From positions 83,810,891 through 83,874,890 of the forward strand of contig NC_090728.1 of NCBI RefSeq assembly GCF_036898095.1: a stretch of 64,000 nt of DNA, in the 5' to 3' direction. The notes under the pieces were generated by a model, which worked only from the letters and a program-made list of their open reading frames with translations, made no database searches and was not told the DNA's origin. This stretch comes from Palaemon carinicauda. Taxonomy: Eukaryota > Arthropoda > Malacostraca > Decapoda > Palaemonidae. This document shows, one piece after another, positions 39,737-51,055 of this stretch (positions within the stretch are counted from its first letter, which is position 1; every line of letters begins with the position of its first letter). Position numbers and translations under genes: made by a program.

Positions 39737-40698
39737 CGGTGAAGAAACGGTTCGGAATCTCGAAAGATAGCATCGACTTCCTGGAAGAATACAAGTGTAA
39801 GTCTACTAGGAGGCAGTACGAATCTGCATGGAAGAAATGGGTAGCCTTTGTCAAAGACAAGAACCCACAAGAGATCTCTACGGAGTTCTGCCTATCCTTC
39901 TTCATCCACCTCCACGGACAGGGGCTGGCGGCTAACACAATTTCTACATGTAAGTCAGCTCTGACAAGACCCATTCTATATGCCTTCCAGGTAGACCTCG
40001 CTAACGAGATGTTTAATCAGATCCCGAAGGCCTGTGCTAGGCTTAGACCATCAGCTCCTCCAAAGCCTATTTCGTGGTCGTTAGACAAAGTCCTTCATTT
40101 TGCCTCAATACTGGATAATGAGGAATGCGCATTGAAGGACCTGACTCAAAAAGTGATCTTCCTTTTTGCCCTTGCTTCTGGGGCCAGAGTTAGTGAGATT
40201 GTGGCCCTCTCGAGAGAGGAGGGCCGAGTTCAGTTCCTGGATGGGGGAGAACTGAACCTGTTTCCGGACCCTACGTTTCTCGCTAAGAACGAGTTGCCCA
40301 CCAACAGGTGGGGTCCCTGGAGAATCTGCCCTCTGAAAGAAGATGCATCTCTATGTCCCGTAGAATGCCTAAAGGTCTATCTTCGTAGAACTTCAGACTT
40401 CCATGGGGGCCAACTATTCAGAGGAGAAACATCGGGATCAAATTTATCTTTAAATCAGCTTAGGGCGAAAATTACATATTTTATTCGCAGAGCGGATCCT
40501 GACAGTTCACCCGCAGGTCATGATCCGAGGAAAGTTGCTTCATCCTTAAACTTCTTTAACTTTATGGATTTTGAACACCTTCGTTCATACACTGGCTGGA
40601 AGTCTTCCAGGGTATTCTTTCGCCACTATGCTAAGCAAGTGGAGCAGCTAAAGAGGTCTGTGGTAGCAGTTGGTTGCGTCGTTAACCCTGCTGTTTAA
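37987..40698 (+). CDS. DIRS-like tyrosine recombinase (copy C)
   Basis: The frame is open for 903 codons; the first two thirds overlap pol. Recombinase proper begins near 39718: HDFLSLAVKKRFGISKDSID, STRRQYESAWKKWVAFVKD, FCLSFFIHLHGQGLAANTI. Catalytic residues: Arg in SGARVSEIVA (40186-40188), His and Arg in GHDPRKVA (40519-40521, 40528-40530), Trp in TGWKSS (40597-40599), Tyr in FRHYAKQV (40627-40629). The set is complete. In DIRS elements this enzyme replaces an integrase and recombines a circular copy into the target. Same frame as gag, as in copy B. Confidence 0.9.
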   Translation: MELVQYSAPVPSIFPTLHPRFGGVHPRSVGEKGDPEGKVHQVSREAVLCSQERLGETQSHSGLVTTQQVHSEPQVQDVNVTTHKGLTAQEGIYRLHRFVRRILARSNKSPSLPLPRIQATTNTLCFESDALRAKHSPKDLYEACERSAQTVTPKRVPSSSLPGRLVGVGSIQSRMLASFPTSDSVPGISRFHDQQKEVSSFSSSEVPVVGNSLGSSVTPFFHSDVKEEGNSGVCQETSRFREDIETRTREGFGLSSVCISNRPSAKSTAKRCSGSMENLCIERAKGLEETGPTSTTFSSQTVVSSQSSKEVSTSSAIPPVSDNPHRRLKGRLGGSLPSEKSARDLVQAIWDFSHKLSRSYGSASYPEESIPTSLDPCKVGTGQRGGSEMSESAGIEIPTSQPGNVSHIPTGGEEEVAPVSSSPSRSPECDRGHSIQGYTDRVRMVPRCRIILLHLDTSPRTADRPLRDEGQQEAAEICVPIRGPLGGSSRCDVPRLEQMVQDLPVSPSQSDVEGPQQTEILQGSSSNSGPQVAEQCMVPSSSGITTEVSTTPGPNSVPASPEVDCLRFITENPNPAAHDFLSLAVKKRFGISKDSIDFLEEYKCKSTRRQYESAWKKWVAFVKDKNPQEISTEFCLSFFIHLHGQGLAANTISTCKSALTRPILYAFQVDLANEMFNQIPKACARLRPSAPPKPISWSLDKVLHFASILDNEECALKDLTQKVIFLFALASGARVSEIVALSREEGRVQFLDGGELNLFPDPTFLAKNELPTNRWGPWRICPLKEDASLCPVECLKVYLRRTSDFHGGQLFRGETSGSNLSLNQLRAKITYFIRRADPDSSPAGHDPRKVASSLNFFNFMDFEHLRSYTGWKSSRVFFRHYAKQVEQLKRSVVAVGCVVNPAV

Positions 40699-41045
40699 GT
40701 CTGCGAGGAACAGTGGAATTATTTGGGACTTTGATTCTTGGGTGAGTGGTTAGTTATATGCGTTGATATAACTAGTAGTGAAGGCTCTGAGAGCCCACAG
40801 TGACTGTTCCAGCGTTATGGTGATGGTAGCACAAGTACAGACAGGTGTGCCGAGCGTTGCTAACGCTAATGTCAGCAAAGTAGTAACATGGACGTTAACT
40901 TTGATACCTTGGTATACGGCAAGTGACCTAATTGTTTTCTTTCAGATAACCATTCATCCATGCACTACGGTACTTGTGTAAATTGTTGGTCATCCACCTC
41001 TCATATGTATATATTTATGGTGACCATGTCTATTTATTGTTACTC

Positions 41046-41051
41046 AATAAA
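41046..41051 (+). terminator. Candidate polyadenylation signal, copy C
   Basis: AATAAA in CTCAATAAACTTG, about 350 bases after the recombinase stop; conserved in copy D at 54206-54211. Confidence 0.5.
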
Positions 41052-41600
41052 CTTGTTCTCGGGAACCTTGCGTCTCCTTCACCTATATTGATTTCATGTT
41101 ATTTATTGAGCATTTAGCCTATGTATATTAATCGGGGATATCTATAATAGCCTATTCCTTAATGCAAAGCCTTGTTGCACTGATTTATACTTTCCTTAGC
41201 ATAAAGGACTCCACCCCTCTCTGAGGACGGTGGTGGCAGCAAGTTTAATCCTACGCAGATATAACCTTTTTGTCTAATTTTACTCCGACCAGGGTGCTGG
41301 TCGGGATTTTTCCCTTGGATGATGTAGTTCCGTAAGACTATGCTTTACTTCATATAGAGTGAGACCACTATATTGTACTGGCTGGCGAGTGATTCATACA
41401 TAGGTATATGTACTCTTCGTTCGTTTCTAGAGTCTAGTAGGACTCCTCCCTGTAGGGGGCAGGAAACGCTTTCATGGCTTATGATTAGTGAAAAGATGTA
41501 TAACGGTAACATCTTAGGTCTTTCAGTCGAGTTGACTATGAAACATTCCTGAGGAGTACGGCACGTATTGAGAATCCACAGCTACAGTAATGCTCTGGTA

Positions 41601-41698
41601 TACTTCCATCAGGACGACATGGCTTGAGCCCAAAAAACCGATTTTGAGCGAAGCGAAAAATCTATTTTTGGGTAAGATAGCCATGTCGTCCTGATGGA
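41601..41698 (+). repeat. Copy C internal complementary region (ICR)
   Basis: ACTTCCATCAGGACGACATG and on to GGCTTGAGCCC is the complement of the L tip. It is joined through AAAAAA to CCGATTTTGAGCGAAGCG and on to CCATGTCGTCCTGATGG, the complement of the R tip. The 17-bp core appears once in each orientation. Confidence 0.92.
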
Positions 41699-41796
41699 CC
41701 CGCCCTGTTCCTTTTCAAAAAAAAAAAAAAAAAGTGAAAAGGGTTGTAGGACCCCTCCCTACATACAGTATCTGTAGCACCTCGTGTATCGCTACA

Positions 41797-42175
41797 AGGA
41801 ATACAGATGGCGCCGCGAGCGGCGCAGGGCACGCTTTCGAAACGGGGAGGTGAGATGCCTTACGAACGGCTCCCCCCCTTTCTTATCGTTTTCGTTTTCT
41901 TGCCATTTGACCCCTACGAAGTGTTAACTCTATTCGGGGTATAGATTGCTATGAGGCGTGTCAAGAATACGTCCACTGATATTTACGATATCCTTAAGGT
42001 CTTTTTTAGGGATACTCGCTCCAGGAGTTAGAATTCTGGGTACCTGAAGGTAAATTCTCTGGGAATATCGCCGTAGTTGTAATATACCCTAGGAAGCTGC
42101 CTTTAAGGAACTTCCATCAGGACGACATGGCTATCTCACCCAAAAATAGATTTTTCGCTTCGCTCAAAATCCGTT
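41797..42175 (-). repeat. Copy C right inverted terminal repeat
   Basis: Inverse partner of 33398-33746. The tip is extended relative to L by AGATTTTTCGCTTCGCTC and AAAATCCGTT, and it abuts a TA repeat. Confidence 0.92.
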
Positions 42176-42195
42176 ATATATATATATATATATAT

Positions 42196-43716
42196 AAGTG
42201 GTACCTCTACATACGAATTTAATCCGTTCCACAACCGACTTCGGGTGTAGAAAATGTTCGGTTGTAGAAACAAATTTTCCCATAAGAATACATTGAAATA
42301 GGATTAATCCGTGGTTGAGCCCAGAAACCTATGATAACTCCTTAATAAATTACTACACATAATTACACATGACAGTAATGCACACTAAATTAGATAATAA
42401 ACATGTAAAAAAGAATAATTATATAGAAATAATAAATAAGAAACGGGTTTTTAGCGTCACTTTACCTTAGAAAGTCTAGCGCAGGTTTCGGTCTTGCTAT
42501 GCAGAGAGGAAATGGACGGGCGGCGAGGAGGTAGAGAGGGTGACTACGATAAACGTACACTACCATAACTTATTCTAACTTACACTAAGTGAACTTTAAC
42601 CTAACTTAGCTTATTTATTTTTTCATTTTTATATTTTATATTTTTTTCTACATTTTCTTTATTTTCCTTTTGATGATTAATTTTAATCACTTTCGCTCTA
42701 CACTTAAAATTGATTGAATTTTTTTCTCTTCAATCTTTGCTGTTTTCTTTGTTTCACTTTCTTTCGCTTCACTCCTTGCCGTTTTCTTTGAACCACTTCC
42801 TTCCTCTTTATCACGAGTTCGCTTCGTAGTTTTTTTTAAAGAAGCTATCGATAGAAAATTGCTTAGTACAGCTTTTCAGAATGTTTCGAAAATAAGTTAG
42901 GGAAACATCACCGAACTGCGCAACTACACGACAAACCTGCAATTTTTTTTGGATGGTATTTGTTGATGAAGTCGACCACGTCTTGATATTTTCCTCACAC
43001 CTCTTTTATTTGCGCCGAACCTAACACATGTTCTACCTCCTCGATCCCTTCCTTGTCATTACTCATGTGCTTAGACATAGCATGGAGTTCCTTGAGCTCC
43101 TCTGTAGTAAGTTCGTCGTGGTGTTCTTTTGCAAGTTCACTCACGCTCATGCTTTTCAATAATTCCTTGGTTTACTTCTAAAGAAAGCATTTCCTTATTC
43201 CTTTTCTCACCACTACCACTTGCAAAACTAAGCCTTTTAGGACCTATGATTTACGTAAAATACCTTTAAAGGATGAACATAAAAAATCACGATTAAAACA
43301 CAGTTAATAGCAGAACGCACAGGGCACACCCACACGAAGCCGACGAGAACAGAGGAATGTCCCAAGCCTAGCGTGGCTTGGGACATTGTGACATTGAGGA
43401 CATTGAGGGTCCCTCCGAGATAGAAATGCTGCCTTCTATCGGCGGAAATAAAAAATACATCCGACACTATGAGTACCATCTACGTGTATGGGTATTGTTT
43501 ACTACGGGTGTCGAAAACAAAATTCGGGTGTTGAGTAGGAACGTGTTCGAATTGTACTTCGCGTGTCGAAAAATTCGGATACAACAAGTACGACGAAAAT
43601 TCCTTACTTCGTGTGTCGAAATAAAATTCGGGTGTAGAGTCGAAAAATTGCTCGAATTTTACTTCGGGTGTTGGAAAATTTGGATGTAGATACGTTCGTG
43701 TGTATAGGTTCCACTG
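42196..43716 (-). mobile_element. Tigger-type transposon K2, internal deletion derivative
   Basis: Ends: AGTGGTACCTCTACATACG at left and TATAGGTTCCACTG at right, TA repeats outside. Left interior (about 42680-43135) matches the C-terminal coding part of K1. Right interior (about 43150-43245) matches the K1 N-terminus (TTTTCAATAATTCCTTG, then CAAAACTAAGCCTTTTAGGA). The middle, with all three catalytic residues, is missing. It could only move with transposase from elsewhere. Confidence 0.82.
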
Positions 43717-43732
43717 TATATATATATATATA

Positions 43733-46552
43733 CAGTGGAACCTCTACATACGAATTTAATCCGTTCCAGAACCAACTTCGGATGTAGGAATTGTTCGGAT
43801 GTAGAAACGAATTTTCCCATAAGAATACATTGAAATAGGATTAATCCGTGGTTGAGCCCAAAAACTTATGATAACTTCTTAATAAACTACTACACATAAC
43901 TTTCCCATGAGAATAATGAACACTAAATTAGATAATAGACATGTAAATAAGAAGAATAGACATGTAAATAAGAAGAATTAGCAAAAAATTATAAATAAGA
44001 AACGGGTTTTTAGCGTCACTTTACCTTAGAAACTCCAGCGCAGGTGTTGTTCGTCTTCGCTACGCAGAGAGGAGAGAGGAGACGGACGGACGGCGAGGAG
44101 GTAGAGAGGTTAACTACGATAAACGTAACACTACCGTAACTTATTCTAACTTACACTAAGTGAACTTTAACATAACTTAGCTTATTTTTTTTTTTTTTTA
44201 TATTTTATATTTTTTTTTACATTTTCTTTTTTTTTTTTTGATGATTACGTAATTTTAATCACTATCACTTACATTTAAAATTGACTGAATTTCTTTTGCT
44301 TCACTCTTTTCCGTTTTCTGTGTTTCACTTTCTTCCTCTTCACTCTTTGCCGTTTTCTTCGGTTCACTTACATCCTCTTCATCGCGAGTTCGCTTCGCAG
44401 TTTTTTTAAAGAAAGCATCGATAGATAATTGCTTCGTACGGCTTTTCAGAATGTTTCGAAAGTGCGTTAGGCAAACATCATCGAATTGAGAAACTACACG
44501 ACAAACCTGCAATTTCTTTGGATGGTATTTGTCGATGAAGTCGACCACGTCTTGATATTTTCCTAACACCTCTTTTATTTGCGCTGAACCTAACACATGT
44601 TCTACCTCCTCGCTCTCTTCCTCGTCATCACTCATGTGCTCCGACATAGCATGGAGTTCCTTGAGCTCATCCGTCGTCAGTTCGTCGTGATGTTCGGCGA
44701 CGAGTTCCGTAACGTCATCTGCGTTGACCTCCAGACCCATGGACTTGCCAAGGGAGACTATTTCCTTTACGGCTTCCGATGCACTGACCACGGGATCAGG
44801 TTCGGGGTCAAAACCCTCGAAATCTCAGGGAGAAACTGCATCAGGCCACAGCTTCTTCCATGCAGAATTGAGGGTCCGTCGAGTTAATCCCACCCAAGCC
44901 TGATCAATGATCTTTAAGCAGTGCACGATATTGAAGTGGCCCCTCCAAAATTCACGCAAAGTTAAGTTGGTGCTTTGCGTGACATTAAAGCACTGCTTGA
45001 ATAAGTGCTTGGTGTACAGCTTCTTAAAATTAGAGATGACTCGCTGGTCCATGGGCTGGAGGATAGAGGTGGTATTTGGTGGAAGATACAGCACCTTTAT
45101 GAACTTGAATTCATCGAAGATATCATCTTCAAGTCCGGGGGGGTGAGCGGGTGCATTGTCAAGGCATAGCAGGCACTTTAAAGGCAATTTCTGCTCATGA
45201 AGATACTTCTTCACAGAAGGACCGAAAACTTGGTTTACCCATTGCACAAAGAATTGCCTAGTGACCCAGGCCTTCGAGTTGGATCGCCAGAAAACATGAA
45301 GCTGATCCTTATCGACGTTGTGTGCTTTAAAGGCCCTAGGGTTCTCCGAATGGTAAACAAGCAAGGGCTTGACTTTAAAATCCCCGCTAGCATAGGCACA
45401 TAGAGCAAGAGTCAACCGATCCTTCATTGGCTTATGCCCAGGCAATTTCTTCTCTTCAGCAGTGATGTAGGTTCGACTCGGCATCTTCTTCCAAAACAGC
45501 CCGGTTTCATCACAATTGAACACCTGCTGCTCTACGTAGCCTTCTTCCTTTACGATATTTTCGAATTTCTTAACAAAGTCAGTTGCAGCCTTTGTGTCCG
45601 CACTAGCAGCCTCTCCGTGGCGAACAACTGAATGAATCCCGGACCGTTTCTTAAATTTCTCGAACCAGCCACGAGATGCCTTGAAATCATCTGAGGAAGG
45701 CTCGGTTGAACTCTCCCCAGCATCACCCCCAGAGCTCTCCTCCTTCAAGTCCGTAAAGATGGCGTGCGCCTTCTCGCAGATAACGGTTTCGGTGATGGTG
45801 TCGCCAACGATCTCTCTATCCTTAATCCACACTAGTAGAAGTCGTTCCATCTCTTCTATGATAGGGGTACGGTGTTTGGAAATTATAGTGATCCCCTTAG
45901 AAGGTTTCACTGCTTTAATAGCTTCCTTCTGTTTAAGGATTGTCGAGATCGTCGACATATTACGGCCATACTGTTTAGCAAGTTCACTCACGCGGATGCC
46001 ACGCTCATGTTTTTCAATAATTTCCTGCTTAATTTCTATAGAAAGCATTTCCTTCTTCCTTTTCTCACCACTATCACTACCACTGGCAAAACTAAGCCTT
46101 TTTGGACCCATGATTTACGTAAATTATCGTTAATGGATGCACGTAAAAAATCACGATTAATTCACAGTTAATATCAGAACGCAAAGAGCACAACCGCAAG
46201 AAGCCGACGAGAACAGAGGACTGACCCAAGCCGCGCTAATTGAGCGTCCCTCCGAGGTCGATGTGCTGCCTTCTATCGGCGGAAATAAAAAACACTTCAG
46301 GCGCTATGAGCACCGACTACGCGTACGAGTATTGTTTACTTCGGGTGTTGAAAAAAACATTCGGGTGTAGAGTCGGAACGTGTTCGAATTGTACTTCGCG
46401 TGTCGAAAAATTCGGATACAACCGGTACGACGAAAATTGCTACTTCGTGTGTCGAAATAAAATTCGGGTGTAGAGTCAAAAATTTGCTCGAATTTTACTT
46501 CGGATGTTGGAAAATTCGGATGTAGATACGATCGGATGTAGAGGTTCCACTG
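43733..46552 (-). mobile_element. Tigger-type (pogo group) DNA transposon K1, full length
   Basis: Terminal inverted repeats CAGTGGAACCTCTACATACG (left) and, inverted, CAGTGGAACCTCTACATCCG (right), one mismatch in 20. Both ends are next to TATA repeats, consistent with TA target duplication. 2,820 bp, with one transposase gene on the minus strand. Confidence 0.9.
44255..46111 (-). pseudogene. Tigger transposase (K1) with a single internal stop
   Basis: The frame runs from ATG at 46111 to a stop at 44255 in one phase, interrupted only by TGA at 44827-44825. N-terminus: MGPKRLSFASGSDSGEKRKK, then a psq-type helix-turn-helix (RVSELAKQYGRNMSTISTIL) and a CENP-B-like second DNA-binding part (SRGWFEKFKKRSGIHSVVRH). 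Catalytic Asps sit in FNCDETGLFWKK, LLCLDNAPAHP and QPMDQRVISNF. After the stop the tail DFEGFDPEPDP and VKEIVSLGKSMGLEVNADDV continues, as in K3. Tigger transposases cut and paste at TA dinucleotides in the nucleus. The product truncated at the TGA still holds all three Asp residues, so function cannot be excluded. Confidence 0.88.
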
Positions 46553-46562
46553 TATATATATA

Positions 46563-46910
46563 TTTTTGGCTCAAGCCATGTCGTCCTGATGGAAGTTCCT
46601 TAAAGGCAGCTTCCTAGGGTATATTACAACTACGGCGATATTCCCAGAGAATTTACCTTCAGGTACCCAGAATTCTAACTCCTGGAGCGAGTATCCCTAA
46701 AAAAGACCTTAGGGATATCATAAATATCAGTGGACGTATTCTTGACACGCCTCATAGCAATCTATACCCCGAATAGAGTTAACACTTCGTAGGGGTCAAA
46801 TGGCAAGAAAACGAAAACGATAAGAAAGGGGGGAGCCGTTCGTACGGCATCTCTCCTCCCCGTTTCGAAAACGTGCCCTGCGCCGCTCGCGGCGCCATCT
46901 GTATTCCTTT
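46563..46910 (+). repeat. Copy D left inverted terminal repeat
   Basis: Begins TTTTTGGCTCAAGCC and matches the left ITR of C almost base for base; inverse of 54957-55335. Confidence 0.92.
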
Positions 46911-49096
46911 TTGCGTAGCTCTACGACTCGGTGTTTTGTTCCCTGTTTTCTACCAAATCTTGGAATTTCTTGTGTAATAATGCTTTCTCCAACTTCTTCT
47001 GCCTCGGATAAGTTGAGTACTATTTCTTTTATGTATAAATGTAGGCTCTTGGTTAAAATTAAAGTAATTAAAAGAGTTATCTTTGATACAAGAGCTGTTG
47101 CCTGCTGGAGGCATCATGGATGCTGTCGCTCGCTAGAATAGGATTTATTTGTTAGCAAGAGCGACGTTCCCAGCCCCTTTGCGCTTAAATATTAGCTACT
47201 TAGCTTATTTAGGAATTCTGTTATGATGCGTTAGTAGTGTGCCTGGCGAAGTTTTGCCTAGGCTGCCAACACTAGTCTTCGTAGGCTAGCGGTTGGCCTA
47301 TGTACTTCCTGCATGATAATTAGTCTTCCAAGTGTGATTTTATTGCTTTAAGCGTTAGGCAACGTTATACATATAAGCCCTTTTCGAGTACCTTCCAAGA
47401 TAGTATTGGTGTGAGTTTCGGTGAATTAGGTAATCGATTCTCTTAGTGCCTAGGCTAGGTTGTCTTAGGTCATTATAATATTATCTGTTTCCCCGTTTGC
47501 TCCCTTCTCTTCGGGGAAGGGGCAAACCCTTTCCCTCTGTTTAAGCCCTAGGCTTAACTCTAGTGGTTTGTTTGAATTAATTTTCAAATATATCTATGCT
47601 GGAGTAGTACTGTACCTTCCCGTTCCATCTGAATTGATTCAGAGGGGGACAGTACAACAGTGTTTAGTCTGAGTCCGGGTTGGTCTGGCATGGGGCAGAG
47701 TCTCCCTTGCTGACTGACACGGGCATAAGGGGTTTATCCCCCTTGGTCCACCTTGTTGGGTTCCAGTAGTGATCCCTTCGCTCGGTGACCCCTCAGACTT
47801 GTCCTCTTGCCGTTCCGGATTCGGGATATGTTCCCTTTTCTGGAATAGCAATTCCTTCCTTGCCGTGGTTTTTGGGAGGCAGCCAGTAGTCCCGGCCTCC
47901 CCCTCGGGTCTTTTCTCTGGCTGAGATGAGCTGTCTTAGTTGGGAATGACCCTTGACCAAGGCAAGGTTGGATAGGACCCTCTGTCCTTCCCTTCTATTT
48001 TCCGTTCCTTGTGTCAGTCGTCCGCATCCGTACCTAGCCTAGGTTAGGATGGGGAACTGACGTGGTCTCCTGTCGGCCGGCAGAGTGTGCCGACCGGCAG
48101 AGACCCTTCCTTCGAGTGCTGCCCGGTCCTTTCTTGGTCCCTCCATCGCTGCCGTCTGTAGATTCAGTAAGCAGCGGTTAGGAAGCCTGACTTAGCGTCT
48201 CCCCTTCCTTTCGGCACTCTTTCGGGTGCCGGGCACAGAGGCTCATAGCCTCTTAGCCCGGCACTCATTCTGTTGTCTTCGTATGTGTTGTCCTTGCCGT
48301 CTCCCGGCCTACAGGCCGGCCGTCGGTGGGGAGGGGTGTTCTCCAGTTCTCTTGCTGTCGGTCGGCGATGGTTATATACCTTTGCCGGCCGGTCTCTTGC
48401 TCATCTGCCGGCCACTATAAGTGGGGCCGGCAGCCGAGCGCTGCCTGGTGTGGAGGCCAGCCGGCAAGGTTTACTTACTGCTGCCGGCCGGCCTGCTACA
48501 CTGCCCGGTTAGCCGGCCACTAAGAATGATGGCCGGCAACGCAGTGCAAACCGGGTGGCTGCGGACCGGCAACCACTGCCGGCCGGTTCAGGCATGGGAT
48601 CTGGAGTTCTCCCCAATAGGGGTGATCTGATGTTGTGTACTTGAGATCTGCCTTTCGAAAAAGGGGGGGGGGTGCTGACCGGCAATAGCCGGCCGGCACA
48701 CCACCCTCAGGTACTGTATCAGTCCTTTCTTTGGTGGTGTATTCAACCAAGGGAGTCCATGATATAGTAGGTTACAACACTGTCTTTTCTATCTTACTTG
48801 TGTTACTTGTGCAATCACTTGGTGTCGCCTTACAAGGATAAAAGAGAATTCTTTTCATCCCTGGCCGGAATGGTAAAATTTTACCTTAGGTGTGAGCTAC
48901 ACCTAATTTCCTTTGGAAATATGCTCTCTGGTTATTCTAGTAAAGACTAACTATGTGACTTTGGCTGGTGGGCTTCCACAGGTGTTTGTGTGGGTTTCAC
49001 AAGTAGGTGTCTTTCCCTTATTCTTGGTGAATACTCATTTGTTACATGTGAATTGAAATTCACTTGATATTCATGGAAATTTTTCTTCTTTTACAG
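46911..49096 (+). other. Copy D leader with short ORF, GCCGGC clusters and acceptor-like end
   Basis: The short leader ORF at 46911-47141 contains MLSPTSSASDKLSTIS. GCCGGC-rich sequence spans about 48070-48600. TTTTTCTTCTTTTACAG at 49080-49096 precedes gag. Relative to C this tract has one extra T and CAG instead of TAG, so the reading frame upstream of the AG is not conserved while the coding frame downstream is. Confidence 0.6.
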
Positions 49097-51055
49097 GAGG
49101 AGCATCCGAAGTGTGATAGTGTCTTCTGCAATGTCCGCAGTAAGAACTTTTGCGGACATGTCTCGTGTAGGAGGCACGCGGCTTGCGCAGCCTCCAATGA
49201 TGACCATCGTTACTGGGATCCGCAGGTATGTGCTGTATGTACTAACCTGCTATCAGAGGCTTTTGAATCCCCTAGGTCGGCGGAGTCAAGAGATGCAGCG
49301 AGGGAGAAGCTTCGCTTATGGGTAAGGGGTTTTCAGAAAAACACCACTGGACCTTATCTTCCTAATGAGAAGATGAGGGCATACCTTTTTCCCAAAGCTT
49401 CCACTGACGCTGTTGTTCCCCAGCCTCGGCCGGAGATCCCTCTTGTCCAGATCCCAGTGGAGGAGGATGTTGCTGATGCCATGCAGGACATCCAGTTGGA
49501 CGACAAGATGTCTGACTTGTCCGATCGCGCGGAACAGGATCTCCTCGCAGAAGGCGAGGAGGAGGATCGAGATCCTATTGCCGTGGAGGAAGAGGTTCCC
49601 GTATCTTCAGACGTGCCGGTTCAGGTCCCTGAACCTATCCCCTCTACCTCGTCCGCTCTTCCAGCAGAGCTAGGACAGGCTCTCTCTTCCATCGTTGGTA
49701 TGATCCAACAGATGCAGAGGGAGAATAATCAGTAGGCCGCTACTTTGGAGCTCCAGATGCAGAAGATCACAGCATCACGTGGACCTCCAAAGAAGCTCAA
49801 CGTGAAGGACCTTCCTCTGTGCTCGGATGCCAACCCGTGGAGATATGCCGAGCACATGCCGATGACGATTGGGAAGATCGTCATGTCGGAGAAACTGGGC
49901 TCAGTTCCCCTTGAGGAGGTGGAATTCTGGCCCAGTAGAGGGGCCTACCCGGACTGTTATGTCCGTTTGAAGAAGGAGCCGGCCTCGAAGGAGGAGACGG
50001 AACCAAAGGAGGTGATTATCCTGGATCACTCCAAGGCTCAAGCCACTTTAACAGCTGCATTGAAGGAGAGGGGGTTGTCAAACTCTAAAGTTGCCGCTTT
50101 GAGTAAGAAGCACCCCTCCTTTGTATCCTCCCCGGCTAGGGCCTTCCCCTTTATGCAAAAGGGGTTCGCGGCCGTCTTGAAGGCGGTTGAAGCTGGCAAA
50201 CCGTGTCCATCTCTGGAGGAATGCAATCCTCTGTCGTTGGCATTGCCGCTGGACAATAAGGACTGGAAGGAGGTGCACCTCACTTTCTCGGTTGGGAAGT
50301 TGGACGCCGACATTGCAGGTCAGCAGTTCGGCGAAAACCTTCCCAAGTTGTCGGAATTCCTCCTACGGAGGGAATTGGACACAAAGGAGCGCCTGGCAGC
50401 CTCGATGTCTCTCCAGACCAACATGGAGACGATGGCTAGCGACCCCAAGATGCCGGAGATGTTCATGGTAATGGCCAAGATCCATCTGGCCACGGTGACT
50501 AAGGACCTCTATTGCTTTGTTAAAGCAAGGAGGGCCTGTAGGGAGTTTGTGTTCGCCTCGGCCACAGTGAGGCATGAACCCAAGAGGCTCATTTCATCCA
50601 GCATCTGGGGTAAAGATCTCTTTCCCAACGACGTGGTCAAAGAGGTCGTGGACAAGGCAGCCACTGAGAACCGCAATCTTCTCCTGAAGTGGGGCCTGTC
50701 CCTTAAGAGGAAGTCTTCTCCGGATGAGGGCCCTCAGCCGAAAGGAAAGGCGAAGAAATCAAGGTTTTCCTCCCGTCCAGCCAAGCCTTTCAAACCACAA
50801 AGACAGCAGCAGCAGCAGCCAGCTTTGCCTCCGGTACCACAACTGGTAGCCCAGACCCCGACCACCTTCCAATGGGTACCCCAAGCCATGTCATCAGCTT
50901 CCCCGGCATTCAATCCCGTGTTCGAGGGACAATCAACCACGTTTCGTGCAAGACCCAGAGGGGCAGCCAGAGGTTCGGCGAGACGCCCCTCTAGGGGACG
51001 AGGATTCAGAGGTGGTCGCGGCCAGGGAGGCAAGACTGCAGGGCAGTCAAAGTGA
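49097..51055 (+). pseudogene. DIRS-like gag-like protein, copy D, one nonsense codon
   Basis: Same protein as in C: PKCDSVFCNVRSKNFCGHVS, RYWDPQVCAVC and the capsid-like part. An in-frame TAG at 49733-49735 replaces AAG of copy C (NNQKAAT). The frame otherwise runs to 51055 and ends in an intact RGG-like tail (RGRGFRGGRGQGGK), which in C is altered by a small deletion. The Cys motif is more complete than in C: PKCDSVFC here, PKWDTVFC there. Confidence 0.82.

Noticed and set aside
44597..46133. + strand open frames across the Tigger gene
   Set aside because: They are antisense shadows of the transposase on the minus strand.
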